From NCBI GenBank assembly GCA_035525495.1, contig DATLED010000058.1, forward strand, positions 135,100 to 199,099: a stretch of DNA of 64,000 nucleotides, given 5' to 3'. The position numbers were made by a program, and so were the translations under genes. Position 1 is the first letter of the stretch; each line of letters opens with the position of its first letter. The notes beneath the pieces are model-generated. The model was given only the letters and a program-made list of their open reading frames with translations, was not told the DNA's origin and searched no databases. This stretch comes from DATLED01 sp035525495 (lineage in GTDB: Bacteria; Actinomycetota; Acidimicrobiia; Acidimicrobiales; CADCTF01). This document shows, piece by piece, positions 8,059-17,479 of the stretch.

Positions 8059-9354
8059 GTGACCTCCACCTCCGCGACCGACGTCCTCGCCATCGACGGC
8101 GGGACCCCCGTCCGCACCGCCTTCCCCCCGATGGGCAAGGGCGTCTCGCTCTTCGGCGAGGAGGAGAAGGCGGCGGTGCTCGAGGTCGTGGAGAGCCGGT
8201 CGCTGTTCCGCTACTACGGGCCGAACCTCCTCCGGAAGGTCGAGGCCTTCGAGGAGGCGTCCAAGTCGCTCCTCGGCGCCGAGCATGCGGTGGCCACGTC
8301 GAGCGGCACGGCGGCACTGCGGGCAGCGCTGGCGGCGCTCGGCGTCGGCTGCGGTGACGAGGTGATCGTCCCCTCGCTGACGTTCATCGCGTCGGTGAAC
8401 GCCATCGTCGTGTCGGGCGCGCTGCCGGTGTTCGCCGAGATCGACGACACCCTGGGCCTCGACCCGTCCGACTTCGAGGCCAAGATCACCGATCGCACGG
8501 TCGCCGTGATGCCGGTCCACCTCGACAACGGGGCCTGCGACATGGACCCGATCATGGAGATCGCCCGCCGCCGCGGCATCAAGGTCATCGAGGACACCGC
8601 GCAATCGATGGGCACGACCTACAAGGGCCGCGCCCTCGGGACGATCGGCGACCTCGGCGCCTTCTCGTTGCAGCTCGAGAAGAACGTGACGAGCGGCGAG
8701 GGTGGCCTCGTGACCTCGCAGGACGAGCACCTCTACCTCCGGGCGGCGCGCTACCAAGACCAGGGTGGCCAGTTCGTCACGAGCACCGGCTCGACGCGCG
8801 CCGAGGAATCGTCGGTCGGACCGATCGAGCCGTTCGTCGGGGAGAACCTGCGGATGACGGAGATCGCCGGCGCCATCGCCGAGGTGCAGGTGCGTCGGCT
8901 GCCCGGGCTGCTCGAGGGCCAGCGGGCCAACCAACGACGGGTGCTGGCGGCGATCGCCGACGTCGAGGGGATCGCCCACCGGCGGCTGCCCGACGCCGAG
9001 GGCGACGGCGGATCGAGCGTCAACCTGTTCCTCCCCACGGCGTCGGCGGCGCGACGCTTCGTGAAGGCGCTGCGAGCCGAACGCATCCCCGCCGGCCAGC
9101 TCTACAACGGCCAGCCCGTCTACCTGACGCCCTCGATCGTCGAGAAGCGCACGGCGTCGAACAAGGGCGGCCCTTGGCACTGCGCCGAGCACCCGGCCGA
9201 CGTGGAGTACGGACCGGGACTGTGCCCGCGCAGCGAGGACCTGGCGTCGCGCGCCGTCATCGTCCCGATCGGCGCGGGCTACAGCGAGGCCGACTGCGAC
9301 GACGTCGCCACGGGAATCGCCAAGGTCGCGGCCGCGGTCGTCGAGCGTCCGTGA
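8059..9354 (+). CDS. DegT/DnrJ/EryC1/StrS family PLP aminotransferase
   Basis: A 431-residue protein starting at GTG 8059. SSGTAALRAAL, PSLTFIASVNAI, IEDTAQSMG and the PLP-lysine segment SLQLEKNVTSGEGG (K208) identify the sugar/cyclitol aminotransferase family. Members convert keto-sugars to amino sugars for surface glycans or natural products. The protein is somewhat longer than the usual 370-400 residues. It overlaps the Gfo/Idh gene by 4 bp, and the pair fits a dehydrogenase-transaminase module making an amino sugar or aminocyclitol. Confidence 0.88.
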   Translation: MTSTSATDVLAIDGGTPVRTAFPPMGKGVSLFGEEEKAAVLEVVESRSLFRYYGPNLLRKVEAFEEASKSLLGAEHAVATSSGTAALRAALAALGVGCGDEVIVPSLTFIASVNAIVVSGALPVFAEIDDTLGLDPSDFEAKITDRTVAVMPVHLDNGACDMDPIMEIARRRGIKVIEDTAQSMGTTYKGRALGTIGDLGAFSLQLEKNVTSGEGGLVTSQDEHLYLRAARYQDQGGQFVTSTGSTRAEESSVGPIEPFVGENLRMTEIAGAIAEVQVRRLPGLLEGQRANQRRVLAAIADVEGIAHRRLPDAEGDGGSSVNLFLPTASAARRFVKALRAERIPAGQLYNGQPVYLTPSIVEKRTASNKGGPWHCAEHPADVEYGPGLCPRSEDLASRAVIVPIGAGYSEADCDDVATGIAKVAAAVVERP

Positions 9355-10358
9355 CGGACGGGCCGCTGCGCATCGGCGTCCTCACCTGCGGCGCCATCGT
9401 CACCAAGGGTCACCTCCCCGGGTTCGCAGCCGCCGGCGACCGGTCCGTGGTCGACCTCGTCGCCTTCCAGAGCCGCACGCGGGCCACGGCCGAAGCGGCG
9501 CGCGACCAGTGGGGGAGCGGTGAGGTCGTCGACGACTGGCGCGACGTCCTGGCGCGAGCAGATGTCGACGCCGTCGACATCTGCTCGCCCAACGCGCTGC
9601 ACGCGACGATGGCGATTGCCGCCGCCGAGGCGGGCAAGCACGTCCTCGTGGAGAAGCCGATGGCGACGAAGGTCGCCGATGCCGACGCCATGGTGGCTGC
9701 GGCCGAGCAGGCGGGCGTCGTGTTGATGGCCGCGCACAACCTCCGCTTCGCGGCGCCGTATGCGGCGGCGGCGCGGGCGGTCGCCGAAGGACTCGTCGGC
9801 GACGTCGTGGGTGTGCGCCTCGCCATGGGGCACGGCGGACCGCAGGCATGGACGCGCGACGCCGGCTGGTTCCGGGATCGTGAGCTCTCGGGCGGAGGTG
9901 CGCTCGTCGACCTCGGGATCCACATGGCCGACCTCCTCCGCGCGGTGACCGGCGACGACGTCGCCGAGGTGTCCGCGTTCGTGCGCCGCCCCTCGCCCGA
10001 CGCCGTCGAGGAGTCCGGCCAGCTCGCCTTCACGATGCGGCGCGGCGCCGTCGGCAGCCTGTCCGCGAGCTGGTCGGTGCGGCCGGGTGCGGACCACCAC
10101 CTCACCGTCCACGGGACCGAGGGCACGCTCACGGTCGAGCGGGGACAGGCCGTCGTCCGGCCTGCGGACGGAGGCGAGAAGGTCGTCGTCGAGCCGCCGT
10201 CGCCGGCTCCGGACCTGCTCGCCAACTTCGTCGCCGTTTGTCGGGGCGAAGCCGAGGCGGTGGTCGGCCCCCAGGACGGGCGGGAGGCGTTGGCGATCAT
10301 CGAAGCCGCCTACCGATCGGTCGACGAAGGCCGCTCGGTGCGCATCTCGACCCGTTGA
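9351..10358 (+). CDS. Gfo/Idh/MocA family NAD(P)-dependent oxidoreductase
   Basis: The 335-residue protein starts at GTG 9351, overlapping the aminotransferase stop by 4 bp. It has an N-terminal Rossmann fold (RIGVLTCGAIVTKGHLPG), CSPNALHATMAIAAAEAGKHVLVEKPMA with the conserved E-K-P, and a C-terminal alpha/beta substrate domain (GGGALVDLGIHMAD). These enzymes oxidise sugar or inositol hydroxyls. A product ketone could be the substrate of the coupled DegT enzyme. The thioesterase gene is coupled downstream. Confidence 0.88.
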   Translation: MTDGPLRIGVLTCGAIVTKGHLPGFAAAGDRSVVDLVAFQSRTRATAEAARDQWGSGEVVDDWRDVLARADVDAVDICSPNALHATMAIAAAEAGKHVLVEKPMATKVADADAMVAAAEQAGVVLMAAHNLRFAAPYAAAARAVAEGLVGDVVGVRLAMGHGGPQAWTRDAGWFRDRELSGGGALVDLGIHMADLLRAVTGDDVAEVSAFVRRPSPDAVEESGQLAFTMRRGAVGSLSASWSVRPGADHHLTVHGTEGTLTVERGQAVVRPADGGEKVVVEPPSPAPDLLANFVAVCRGEAEAVVGPQDGREALAIIEAAYRSVDEGRSVRISTR

Positions 10359-11062
10359 CGCTGGTTCCCCTTCCGGACCGGGGCCGGCGCTATGTGGCCA
10401 CCCGGACCGTCCGCCTCGGGGACGCCGGCCTCGACGGGCTGTTGCGTCTCGACGCGCTGGCGCGGTTCCTCCAGGACGTCGCCGCCGACGACGCCGCCGA
10501 GGTCGGGCTGCGGGCGGCGACGTGGGTGGTGCGGCGGACGACGTTGGTGATCGAGGGGCGTCCCTCGTTCGGCGAGCGCATGGAGGTGACCACGTTCTGC
10601 GGCGGGCTCGGGAGCCGGTGGGCGGAGCGGCGCACGTCTGTCGTCGGCCCGACGAGTCGGATCGAAGCCGCGTCGGTGTGGGTGCACGTCGACGAGGCGA
10701 CCGGCCGTCCTGCGCCGCTGCCGACGCGGTTCGTGGAGGCTTACGCCGAGGCGGCGGGCGGGCGGACGGTGTCGAGCCGCCTGTCGCTACCGGAGCCACC
10801 TGGTGACGCGGCGCGGACGCCGTGGCCGCTGCGGGCGACGGACTTCGACGTGCTCGGGCACGTCAACAACTCGGTCTACTGGGCCATCGTCGAGGACGAG
10901 CCGGTCCTCCGTGGCATCGCCGAGCTCGAGTACCGCTCGCCGATCGGGCCGGGCGTGGACGTCGCCCTCGTCGCCGCGTCGTCGTCGGGCGACGCGCGCG
11001 AGCGGTGGCTCGTGAGCCCCGAAGGCACCCACGCCGCCGCTCGGATCACATCGACGTCGTGA
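10355..11062 (+). CDS. Acyl-ACP thioesterase-like double-hotdog protein
   Basis: The 235-residue protein most likely starts at TTG 10355, in a TTGA overlap with the previous stop; no better start is visible before the conserved part. Two hotdog repeats are seen: the first has LLRLDALARFLQDVAADDA, the second DFDVLGHVNNSVYWAIVED, typical of acyl-ACP thioesterases (FatA/FatB family). It would hydrolyse acyl thioesters in the cytoplasm. Its 3' end overlaps the convergent HIT gene by 17 bp. Confidence 0.75.
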   Translation: MTLVPLPDRGRRYVATRTVRLGDAGLDGLLRLDALARFLQDVAADDAAEVGLRAATWVVRRTTLVIEGRPSFGERMEVTTFCGGLGSRWAERRTSVVGPTSRIEAASVWVHVDEATGRPAPLPTRFVEAYAEAAGGRTVSSRLSLPEPPGDAARTPWPLRATDFDVLGHVNNSVYWAIVEDEPVLRGIAELEYRSPIGPGVDVALVAASSSGDARERWLVSPEGTHAAARITSTS

Positions 11063-11501
11063 TCGCCGCGCGGAGACGCTCCGCTCGCGCCGCCATGTGG
11101 GTGCGCTCGGGCGACCACGGTTCTGCCTGGTAGAGCCCGTCGCCATGCCATCGGGGGAAGACGTGCGTGTGGAAGTGCCACACGTCCTGGTTGCCCGCGG
11201 GCTCGTTGTGCTGACGGGTCGACACACCGTCGCACCGCTCCGCCAACTTCAGCGCCAGCGCGGCGCGGCGTGTGGCCCACAGCAACGGGGCACCGAGCCC
11301 GTCGGGGAGGTCGTAGAGGTTCTCGTGGTGTTCCGTCGGGATCACGAGCAGGCCCTCGCAGCGGCCCCACGCCCGGGGCGCCACGAACGTGACGGTCTCG
11401 GGCGTCTGCTCGACGACGTGCTCGGGGCCGACGAGCTCGTTTCCCACGCCGGCGGCGTAGCGGCAGAAGGGGCACGCATAGCCCGGAGGCGCGTGCGTCA
11501 T
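11046..11501 (-). CDS. HIT-family nucleotide hydrolase/transferase
   Basis: A 151-residue protein starting at ATG 11501 (MTHAPPGYACPFCRYAAG), overlapping the DksA-like gene by 4 bp (ATGA). An N-terminal CPFC may bind zinc, and DVWHFHTHVFPR carries the HxHxH histidine triad that hydrolyses nucleotide phosphoramidates or dinucleoside polyphosphates. It is the last gene of a block with the DksA-like protein and the esterase. Confidence 0.85.
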   Translation of the reverse strand: MTHAPPGYACPFCRYAAGVGNELVGPEHVVEQTPETVTFVAPRAWGRCEGLLVIPTEHHENLYDLPDGLGAPLLWATRRAALALKLAERCDGVSTRQHNEPAGNQDVWHFHTHVFPRWHGDGLYQAEPWSPERTHMAARAERLRAAITTSM

Positions 11502-11839
11502 GGCCGTACGCCGGAGGGGCGCGTGGGAGCCGCGCATCGCATGCACCGCGTCGCCGTCGGAACCGCCTCCAGTCGATCGCCGCCGATGTCGGCGCCGCAG
11601 TTCTCGCAGCGGCCGTAGTCGCCGCTCGCCATCCGAGCCGAAGCGGCGTCGAGTTCGGCCACGTGCGCTTCGGCCGAGGACAGGAGCGCCGTGATCCGGG
11701 CGCGCTCGAAGCCGACGCTCGAGCCTTCGACGTCATGCTCGTCGTCGGGCGGATCGGCCGACTGCGCGGTGATGATCCCGTCGAGCTCGCCTCGCAGGTC
11801 GTCGACGAGCTGCTGTGAGACGGCACGAGCGCGGCCCAA
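11498..11839 (-). CDS. DksA/TraR-type C4 zinc-finger protein
   Basis: A 113-residue protein read from TTG 11839, 8 bp after the esterase stop. A helical region (SQQLVDDLRGELDGI) precedes the C-terminal C4 zinc finger CENCGADI...CMRC, the layout of DksA/TraR proteins that bind in the RNA polymerase secondary channel. The aspartate tip motif of true DksA is not obvious (DAASARMASGDYG), so it may be only distantly related. The start is uncertain because no ATG or GTG is available between the genes. Confidence 0.7.
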   Translation of the reverse strand: MGRARAVSQQLVDDLRGELDGIITAQSADPPDDEHDVEGSSVGFERARITALLSSAEAHVAELDAASARMASGDYGRCENCGADIGGDRLEAVPTATRCMRCAAPTRPSGVRP

Positions 11840-11847
11840 TGCGTCGG

Positions 11848-12816
11848 CTACGACGCGACCGCCTTCTCGACGAAGCGCCACTGCGCCTCGTTCGCCGCCG
11901 TCGCCACGCCGATCGGGAAGGCGTTGAAGCCGTGGATCGCCTCGGGGTACACGAGCAGCTCGGCCTCGTTTCCCGCGGCCGCCCACCGCGCCGCCATGAA
12001 CAGGCTGTCGTCGAGCAACGGGTCGAGGAGACCGACGGAGAACAGCGCGGGCGGCAACGACGACAGATCGGCGTAGAGCGGCGACACGTCGCCCGAGCGA
12101 CGCTCCTCTGAGGACATCCCCGGCAGGAAGCAGTCGTAGAACCACGCCATGATCGGCGTCGACAGCACGAGGTTCCGGTCGCCCCACCGGCGCTGGCTCG
12201 GCGTCATCGTCAGGTCGAACGCCCCGAACACGAGGTTGGCAGCGACGAAGCGGTCGGCGAGCCCGTACCGGTCCCGCAACCGCAGCAGCGTCAGTGCCGC
12301 CAGGTGCCCGCCCGCCGACTCGCCGCCGATGACGAGCTTCGACGCCGCTTCGGCACCGAAGCGCGACGCCGCTTCGCCCACGAGCCACCGCGCCGCCGCC
12401 TCGCAGTCGTCGGGTCCGGCAGGGAACGGGTGCTCCGGCGCCAGGCGGTAGTCGACGGAGACGACCGCCACCGACGCCTCGTTCGCCATCCGCCACAGCC
12501 CCACGTCCTGCTGGGAGGCCGAGCCGAGCACCCACCCGCCACCGTGGAGGTGGAGGTACACCCCCCGCAGCTCCCCCGGCGGCACGAACACCCGCAGACC
12601 GATGTCGTTCCCGTCGGGTCCCGGAATCGTCTCGTCCCGACCCTCGTCGACCACGATCGGCGGCGGGAACGACCCCCGGCCCTCCGCCCGTGCGAGTCGC
12701 GTCTGTTCCGGCGCGACGGTGTGCACCGAAGGACCCGCCGCCAGCAGCTCCTCGACGGCGGCGTTGAACGTCCGTGCCTCCTGCAGGGTTGCTTCGTCGA
12801 GTTCCACCAGGCGCAT
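11848..12816 (-). CDS. HSL-type carboxylesterase/lipase
   Basis: The 322-residue protein starts at ATG 12816 (MRLVELDEATLQEA); an ATG at 12843 is also in frame but overlaps the divergent MFS gene. It has the hormone-sensitive-lipase signature: oxyanion motif HGGG at 91-94, DYRLAPEHPFPA, nucleophile S167 in GGESAGG, and C-terminal DPLLDD and a His in AIHGFNAF. It hydrolyses short-chain esters. It diverges from the MFS gene with 25 bp between starts and is followed by the DksA-like and HIT genes. Confidence 0.88.
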   Translation of the reverse strand: MRLVELDEATLQEARTFNAAVEELLAAGPSVHTVAPEQTRLARAEGRGSFPPPIVVDEGRDETIPGPDGNDIGLRVFVPPGELRGVYLHLHGGGWVLGSASQQDVGLWRMANEASVAVVSVDYRLAPEHPFPAGPDDCEAAARWLVGEAASRFGAEAASKLVIGGESAGGHLAALTLLRLRDRYGLADRFVAANLVFGAFDLTMTPSQRRWGDRNLVLSTPIMAWFYDCFLPGMSSEERRSGDVSPLYADLSSLPPALFSVGLLDPLLDDSLFMAARWAAAGNEAELLVYPEAIHGFNAFPIGVATAANEAQWRFVEKAVAS

Positions 12817-12841
12817 GGAGCGACGATACTTCGGGGCGACC

Positions 12842-14164
12842 ATGCCACCCCCCGAGCCCGCGGAGACCACCGAGTCGTCATCGACGGAGACGGAAGCGGC
12901 CGTCCCCGCGCAGGGGTTGCGCCACGCCGCCCGCGCCTTCCGCCACCGCGACTTCACGATCTTCTGGCTCGGCGCGCTGGCGTCCAACACCGGGTCCTGG
13001 GTGCAGAACCTGGCCGTGCCCTTCGTGCTCTACCAGATCACCAAGAGCGCCTTCTGGGTCGGCCTCTCCACGTTCACGCAGTTCCTTCCCGTCATGCTGC
13101 TCGGGCCGCTCGCGGGATCGGTGGCCGACCGCTTCGATCGCCGTCGGGTGCTGCTCGTCACCCAGTCGCTCATGGCGCTCGGCGCCATGGCGCTGTGGGC
13201 CGTGTGGGCGGGAGGTGTGCGCAGCCCGTTGGCGATCCTCGCCGTCGTCGCCGTCAGCGGCGTGTTCGCGGGCATCAACATCCCGAGCTGGCAGTCCTTC
13301 GTCAACGACCTCGTCCCCCGCAAGGATCTCCTCTCCGCCGTCACCCTCAACTCCTTGCAGTTCAATGCCGCCCGCGCGCTCGGGCCTGGGATCGCCGGCA
13401 TCCTCCTCGCCAGTCTCGGCGCCAGCTGGGCGTTCTTCCTCAACGGCGTGTCGTTCCTGTTCGTCCTCGGGGCGCTGCTGCTCGTCCGCAACCGCCAGCC
13501 GGCCCGCACCAGCGCGTTGACCGGTGGGTTCCTCCGCCAGTTCCGGCGGGCGATGGCCTACACCCGCCAGCAGCCCGGGATCCTCATCGGCATCGTCGTC
13601 GCCGTCCTCGTCGGCGCCCTCGGCAACCCGGTCTTCCAGTTCACCGTGGTCTTCGCGGCCGAGGTCTACAAGGTCGGACCGCTCGGACTGAGCCTCCTCA
13701 ACGTGACCCTCGGTCTCGGCGCCGTCCTCGCGGCCCCGCTCGTCAGCGGATGGGACGCCATCTTCACCCGCGCCGTGCTCGTGCGCTGGGGCCTGGTGAC
13801 CTACGGGCTGGCGATCGTCGCCTTCGCCATCGCGCCCGTCTACCTGATCGGATTGCTCGCGCTGGTCGTCGTCGGTGGCGGGTTCCTCGTCGTGATCTCG
13901 GCGACGAACACGTCCGTGCAGGTGATCGTCGCCGACCACATGCGCGGCCGCGTGATGGCCCTGCGGATCATGGCCTTCACCGGTGCGTACCCGGTCGGCG
14001 CGCTGCTGCAGGGATCGCTCTCGGACGTCATCGGTCCGCGACCGACGGTCGCCGGTTCCGGAGTCATCCTCGTCCTCGCCGGGATCTGGCTGGCGTCGCG
14101 GCCGGCGCTGCTGCACCGCCTCGACGACGCGCACGACGAGTCCGTCGGGGCGGACGGGGACTGA
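12842..14164 (+). CDS. MFS transporter (EntS/MFS_3-like)
   Basis: The 440-residue membrane protein starts at ATG 12842 and has a polar N-terminal tail of about 35 residues followed by roughly twelve hydrophobic segments. FWLGALASNTGSWVQNLA, PLAGSVADRFDRRRVL (the loop 2-3 motif) and NIPSWQSFVNDLVPRKDL are typical of MFS_3 exporters such as EntS. It likely exports a small molecule. The crotonase gene follows after 5 bp, so it probably heads the catabolic run. Confidence 0.85.
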   Translation: MPPPEPAETTESSSTETEAAVPAQGLRHAARAFRHRDFTIFWLGALASNTGSWVQNLAVPFVLYQITKSAFWVGLSTFTQFLPVMLLGPLAGSVADRFDRRRVLLVTQSLMALGAMALWAVWAGGVRSPLAILAVVAVSGVFAGINIPSWQSFVNDLVPRKDLLSAVTLNSLQFNAARALGPGIAGILLASLGASWAFFLNGVSFLFVLGALLLVRNRQPARTSALTGGFLRQFRRAMAYTRQQPGILIGIVVAVLVGALGNPVFQFTVVFAAEVYKVGPLGLSLLNVTLGLGAVLAAPLVSGWDAIFTRAVLVRWGLVTYGLAIVAFAIAPVYLIGLLALVVVGGGFLVVISATNTSVQVIVADHMRGRVMALRIMAFTGAYPVGALLQGSLSDVIGPRPTVAGSGVILVLAGIWLASRPALLHRLDDAHDESVGADGD

Positions 14165-14169
14165 GCGTC

Positions 14170-14904
14170 GTGGGCGACCCGCCCGTGGTGCGGATGATCG
14201 AGGTGTCGGACGCCGTGTGGCGGGTCGTACTCGACCGGCCGGCGAAGCTCAACGCGCTCAACGAGGACGTCCGCCTCGGACTGCAGGAAGCGGTGGACCA
14301 GCTGGCGGCGCGGCCTGACGTCCGGGTCGTCGTCGTCCAGGGCGAAGGTCGAGCGTTCTCCGCGGGGGCCGACCTCGCCGAGCGGGCCCCGTCGTCGGCT
14401 GATGCGCTCACCCGCCGCCACGCCAGCGGCGCCTGGCAACGACTGCTCGACGACCTCGAGCGCGTCCCGCAGGTGACGGTCGCCCGCCTCCAGGGACACG
14501 TCATCGGCGGGGCCTTCCTGTTGGCGGCGGCGTGCGACCTCCGCGTGGCGGCAGACGACGTCTCCCTCTCGATCCCCGAGCTCGCCATCGGCATCCCGCT
14601 CACGTGGGCGGGCCTGCCCCGGCTCGTCCGGGAGATCGGGCTGCCGCGCACGCGCGAGCTCGTGATGACGGGGCGTCGGGTCGGCGGCGCCGAAGCCGAA
14701 CGGTGGGGGCTGGTCCACCGCCTCGTCGCGCGGGACGAGCTCGATGCCGCCGTCGAGGGCCTCGTCGACGAGCTGCTCGCGCAGCCGGCGGCGCCGCTGG
14801 CGATGACCGTCGACGCGCTGCGAGCCATCGGCCGCGCCACCAGCGCGCCCGACGTCTCCTGGGCCGACCCCGACCTCCTCCGCTGGACGCTGCGCGAGCG
14901 CTGA
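14170..14904 (+). CDS. Enoyl-CoA hydratase/isomerase (crotonase) family protein
   Basis: A 244-residue protein starting at GTG 14170. Crotonase features include DRPAKLNALNED, GRAFSAGADLAE (oxyanion hole), GHVIGGAFLLAAACDLRVAA, the first acidic residue in IPELAIG, and a possible second in TRELVMTG. It hydrates or isomerises enoyl-CoA thioesters in the cytoplasm. It is closely spaced with the MFS gene and the epoxide hydrolase, next to an acyl-CoA ligase. Confidence 0.85.
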   Translation: MGDPPVVRMIEVSDAVWRVVLDRPAKLNALNEDVRLGLQEAVDQLAARPDVRVVVVQGEGRAFSAGADLAERAPSSADALTRRHASGAWQRLLDDLERVPQVTVARLQGHVIGGAFLLAAACDLRVAADDVSLSIPELAIGIPLTWAGLPRLVREIGLPRTRELVMTGRRVGGAEAERWGLVHRLVARDELDAAVEGLVDELLAQPAAPLAMTVDALRAIGRATSAPDVSWADPDLLRWTLRER

Positions 14905-14925
14905 GCCCGGCGTAGCGTCGCCGAC

Positions 14926-15906
14926 ATGGGCTACCCCGAGATCGCCGGCGTCCGCCATCGCACCGTCGCCGTCAACGGCATCGAGCTGCACGTCGCCGAG
15001 GCGGGTGAGCCGGGCGGGACCCCGGTGATCCTCTGCCACGGCTTCCCCGAGCTCTGGTACTCGTGGCGCCACCAGCTGCCGGCCCTCGCCGCCGCGGGTT
15101 TCCACGTGGTGGCCCCCGATCAGCGGGGCTACGGAGGGTCCTCGCGCCCCGAGCCGATCGAGGACTACGACATCGTCCACCTCACCGACGACCTCGTTGC
15201 CCTGCTCGACGAGCTCGGCCAGTCCCGTGGCATCTTCGTCGGCCACGACTGGGGGTCGATCGTCGTTTGGCAGATGGCGCTGCTACATCCTGAGCGGGTC
15301 GCCGCCGTGTGCGGGATGAGCGTCCCGTTCTCGCCTCGCTCCGAACAGAGCCTGATCAAGGTGCTCGAGGCGGTGATGGGCGACCGGTTCTTCTACATCC
15401 TCCACTTCCAGGAGCCGGGCAAAGCAGATGCCGACCTGGGGAAGGATCCACGCGAGGCCATGCGCCGGTTCCTCTGCGCCATCGGCGGCGAGGGGGCCCA
15501 GGCCCAGGGACTGCTGTCCTCGCTCCCGAACACGGCCACGTTCTGGGACTGGATGCCCCCGGCCGAGGACCTTCCGCCGTGGTTGAGCGAGGACGAGCTC
15601 GACGTGTTCGCCTCCGAGTTCGAGCGGACCGGTTTCACCGGCGGCATCAACTGGTACCGGAACTTCCACCGCAACTGGGAGCTCACGCCCCATCTCATGG
15701 GGGCCAAGGTAACGATGCCTTCGTTCTTCGTGGCCGGCGATCGTGACCCCGTCCTCGTCATGGCCCCTCCCGGCGGGATGGACGGGTGGCTCGATGACCA
15801 CCGCGGCACCGTCCTCGTACCTGGCGCCGGTCACTGGGTGCAGCAAGAGGCCCCCGAGGCGACCAACGACGCCCTCCTCGGGTTCCTGGACACGCTGGAA
15901 GCGTGA
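14926..15906 (+). CDS. Epoxide hydrolase (alpha/beta hydrolase family)
   Basis: The 326-residue protein starts at ATG 14926. CHGFPELWYSWRHQ is the HGFP oxyanion motif, DQRGYGGSSRP follows, and the nucleophile elbow GHDWGS carries aspartate, as in EphA/soluble epoxide hydrolases rather than serine esterases. The C-terminal GAGHWVQQE holds the catalytic His. It opens epoxides to diols. Neighbouring fatty-acyl genes suggest epoxidised fatty acids or xenobiotics as substrates. Confidence 0.88.
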   Translation: MGYPEIAGVRHRTVAVNGIELHVAEAGEPGGTPVILCHGFPELWYSWRHQLPALAAAGFHVVAPDQRGYGGSSRPEPIEDYDIVHLTDDLVALLDELGQSRGIFVGHDWGSIVVWQMALLHPERVAAVCGMSVPFSPRSEQSLIKVLEAVMGDRFFYILHFQEPGKADADLGKDPREAMRRFLCAIGGEGAQAQGLLSSLPNTATFWDWMPPAEDLPPWLSEDELDVFASEFERTGFTGGINWYRNFHRNWELTPHLMGAKVTMPSFFVAGDRDPVLVMAPPGGMDGWLDDHRGTVLVPGAGHWVQQEAPEATNDALLGFLDTLEA

Positions 15907-15922
15907 CGGGCCATGATGCGGC

Positions 15923-17479
15923 GTGGCTGCTCCTGACTTCCTGACCCTCCACGCGCTGGCCCGACCCGACGACCCGGCGGTCATCGAAGGCGACCGGCGG
16001 CTGACGCTCGACGAGTTCAACCGCGTCGTCAACCGCTACGGCAACGTGCTCACCGGACTCGACGTGCGGGCCGGCGAGAAGGTGTTGTGGGTGGGCCAGA
16101 ACAGCATCGAGGTCGTCGGCATCAACCACGCGGCGCGCAAGGTCGGTGCCGTCTGCGTCCCCATGAACTACCGGCTCGCGCCGGACGAGGCGTCGTACGT
16201 GATCGACAACTGCGACGCCGTCGTCGTGCTGTTCGACGTCGAGCAGACGTCGCAGCTCGAAGGGCTCGTCGAGAACCACCCCGGTGTGCGCGCCTGGCTG
16301 TCGTTCCGCAACCTCGGCGCGACCCCGCCGGCGTGGGCCGGCGATCTCGACCGCGAGACGGCACGCGCCGACGACACCGAACCGGAGCGCGCCGGCGACG
16401 ACCCGACCGCGGGCACGACGATGATCTACACGTCGGGGACGACGGGGAAGCCGAAGGGGACGGTCCGCCGGACGACGCCGAACGCGTCGGCGGGTGCGCT
16501 CGCCGAGCTCGTCGGCTGGCGCCCCGACGACGTCTACGTCTCGACCGGTCCGCTGTACCACTCGGCGCCCCTCGGGTTCATGCTGGCGGTGCAGGCGCTC
16601 GGCGGCTCGGTGGTCGTGCAGCGGCACTTCGATCCGGAGGAGTGGCTGCGGCTCGTCGAGACGCACAAGGTGACGACGTCGTTCTCGGCGCCCACGCCGG
16701 TCCGTCGCATCGTCGACCTCCCCGAGGAGGTGCGGGCCCGCTACGACACGTCGTCGATGCAACGCCTCATCGCCAACGCCGCGCCGTGGCCCTTCGAGCT
16801 CAAGAAGAAGTACGTGGAGCGCATCAACGACTGGTCGCTGTGGGAGGTCTACGGATCGACCGAGCTCGGCGTGAACACGGTGCTGGCGCCGCAGGACCAG
16901 ATGCGCAAGCCGGGGTCGTGCGGGCTCCCCCTGGGTGGTGTCGACATCAAGCTCCTCGACGACGACGGAAACGAGATGACCGAACCCATGGTGCCGGGCG
17001 AGCTGTTCGTGAAGTCGGAGGCCACGTTCGCCACCTACTACAAGGATCCGGAGAAGTACGAGAAGGGCCGCCGCGGCGACTACCTCTCGGTCGGCGACAT
17101 CGCCTACCGCGACGACGAGGGCTACTTCTACATCTGTGACCGCAAGAGCGACATGATCATCTCCGGCGGCGTGAACATCTACCCCGCCGAGATCGAGGCC
17201 GTGCTCGTCGCCCACCCGGAGATCGCCGACGCGGCGGTGTTCGGGATCCCCGACGACGAGTGGGGCGAGGCCGTCCACGCGGTGGTGTCGCTCTACGAGG
17301 GTGCGACCGAAGTCGCGGACGAGCAGGTGCAGGCGTTCTGCCGCGAACACCTCGCCGGATACAAGGTCCCTCGCTCGTTCTCGCGACTCGAGGAGATCCC
17401 GCGGTCGGCGTCGGGGAAGATCCTGAAGCGGGAGCTGCGCGAGCCCTTCTGGGCGGGTCGCTCGTCGCGGGTCGGCTGA
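15923..17479 (+). CDS. Fatty-acid/aromatic acyl-CoA synthetase (AMP-forming)
   Basis: A 518-residue ANL-superfamily enzyme starting at GTG 15923. The P-loop reads MIYTSGTTGKPKG, followed by the GSTE motif, YLSVGDIAYRDDEGY, DRKSDMIISGG hinge, and the C-terminal catalytic lysine in ASGKILKREL. It activates a carboxylic acid with ATP and CoA. The next gene starts within its stop codon (TGATG), so it is coupled to the F420-type oxidoreductase. Confidence 0.9.
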   Translation: MAAPDFLTLHALARPDDPAVIEGDRRLTLDEFNRVVNRYGNVLTGLDVRAGEKVLWVGQNSIEVVGINHAARKVGAVCVPMNYRLAPDEASYVIDNCDAVVVLFDVEQTSQLEGLVENHPGVRAWLSFRNLGATPPAWAGDLDRETARADDTEPERAGDDPTAGTTMIYTSGTTGKPKGTVRRTTPNASAGALAELVGWRPDDVYVSTGPLYHSAPLGFMLAVQALGGSVVVQRHFDPEEWLRLVETHKVTTSFSAPTPVRRIVDLPEEVRARYDTSSMQRLIANAAPWPFELKKKYVERINDWSLWEVYGSTELGVNTVLAPQDQMRKPGSCGLPLGGVDIKLLDDDGNEMTEPMVPGELFVKSEATFATYYKDPEKYEKGRRGDYLSVGDIAYRDDEGYFYICDRKSDMIISGGVNIYPAEIEAVLVAHPEIADAAVFGIPDDEWGEAVHAVVSLYEGATEVADEQVQAFCREHLAGYKVPRSFSRLEEIPRSASGKILKRELREPFWAGRSSRVG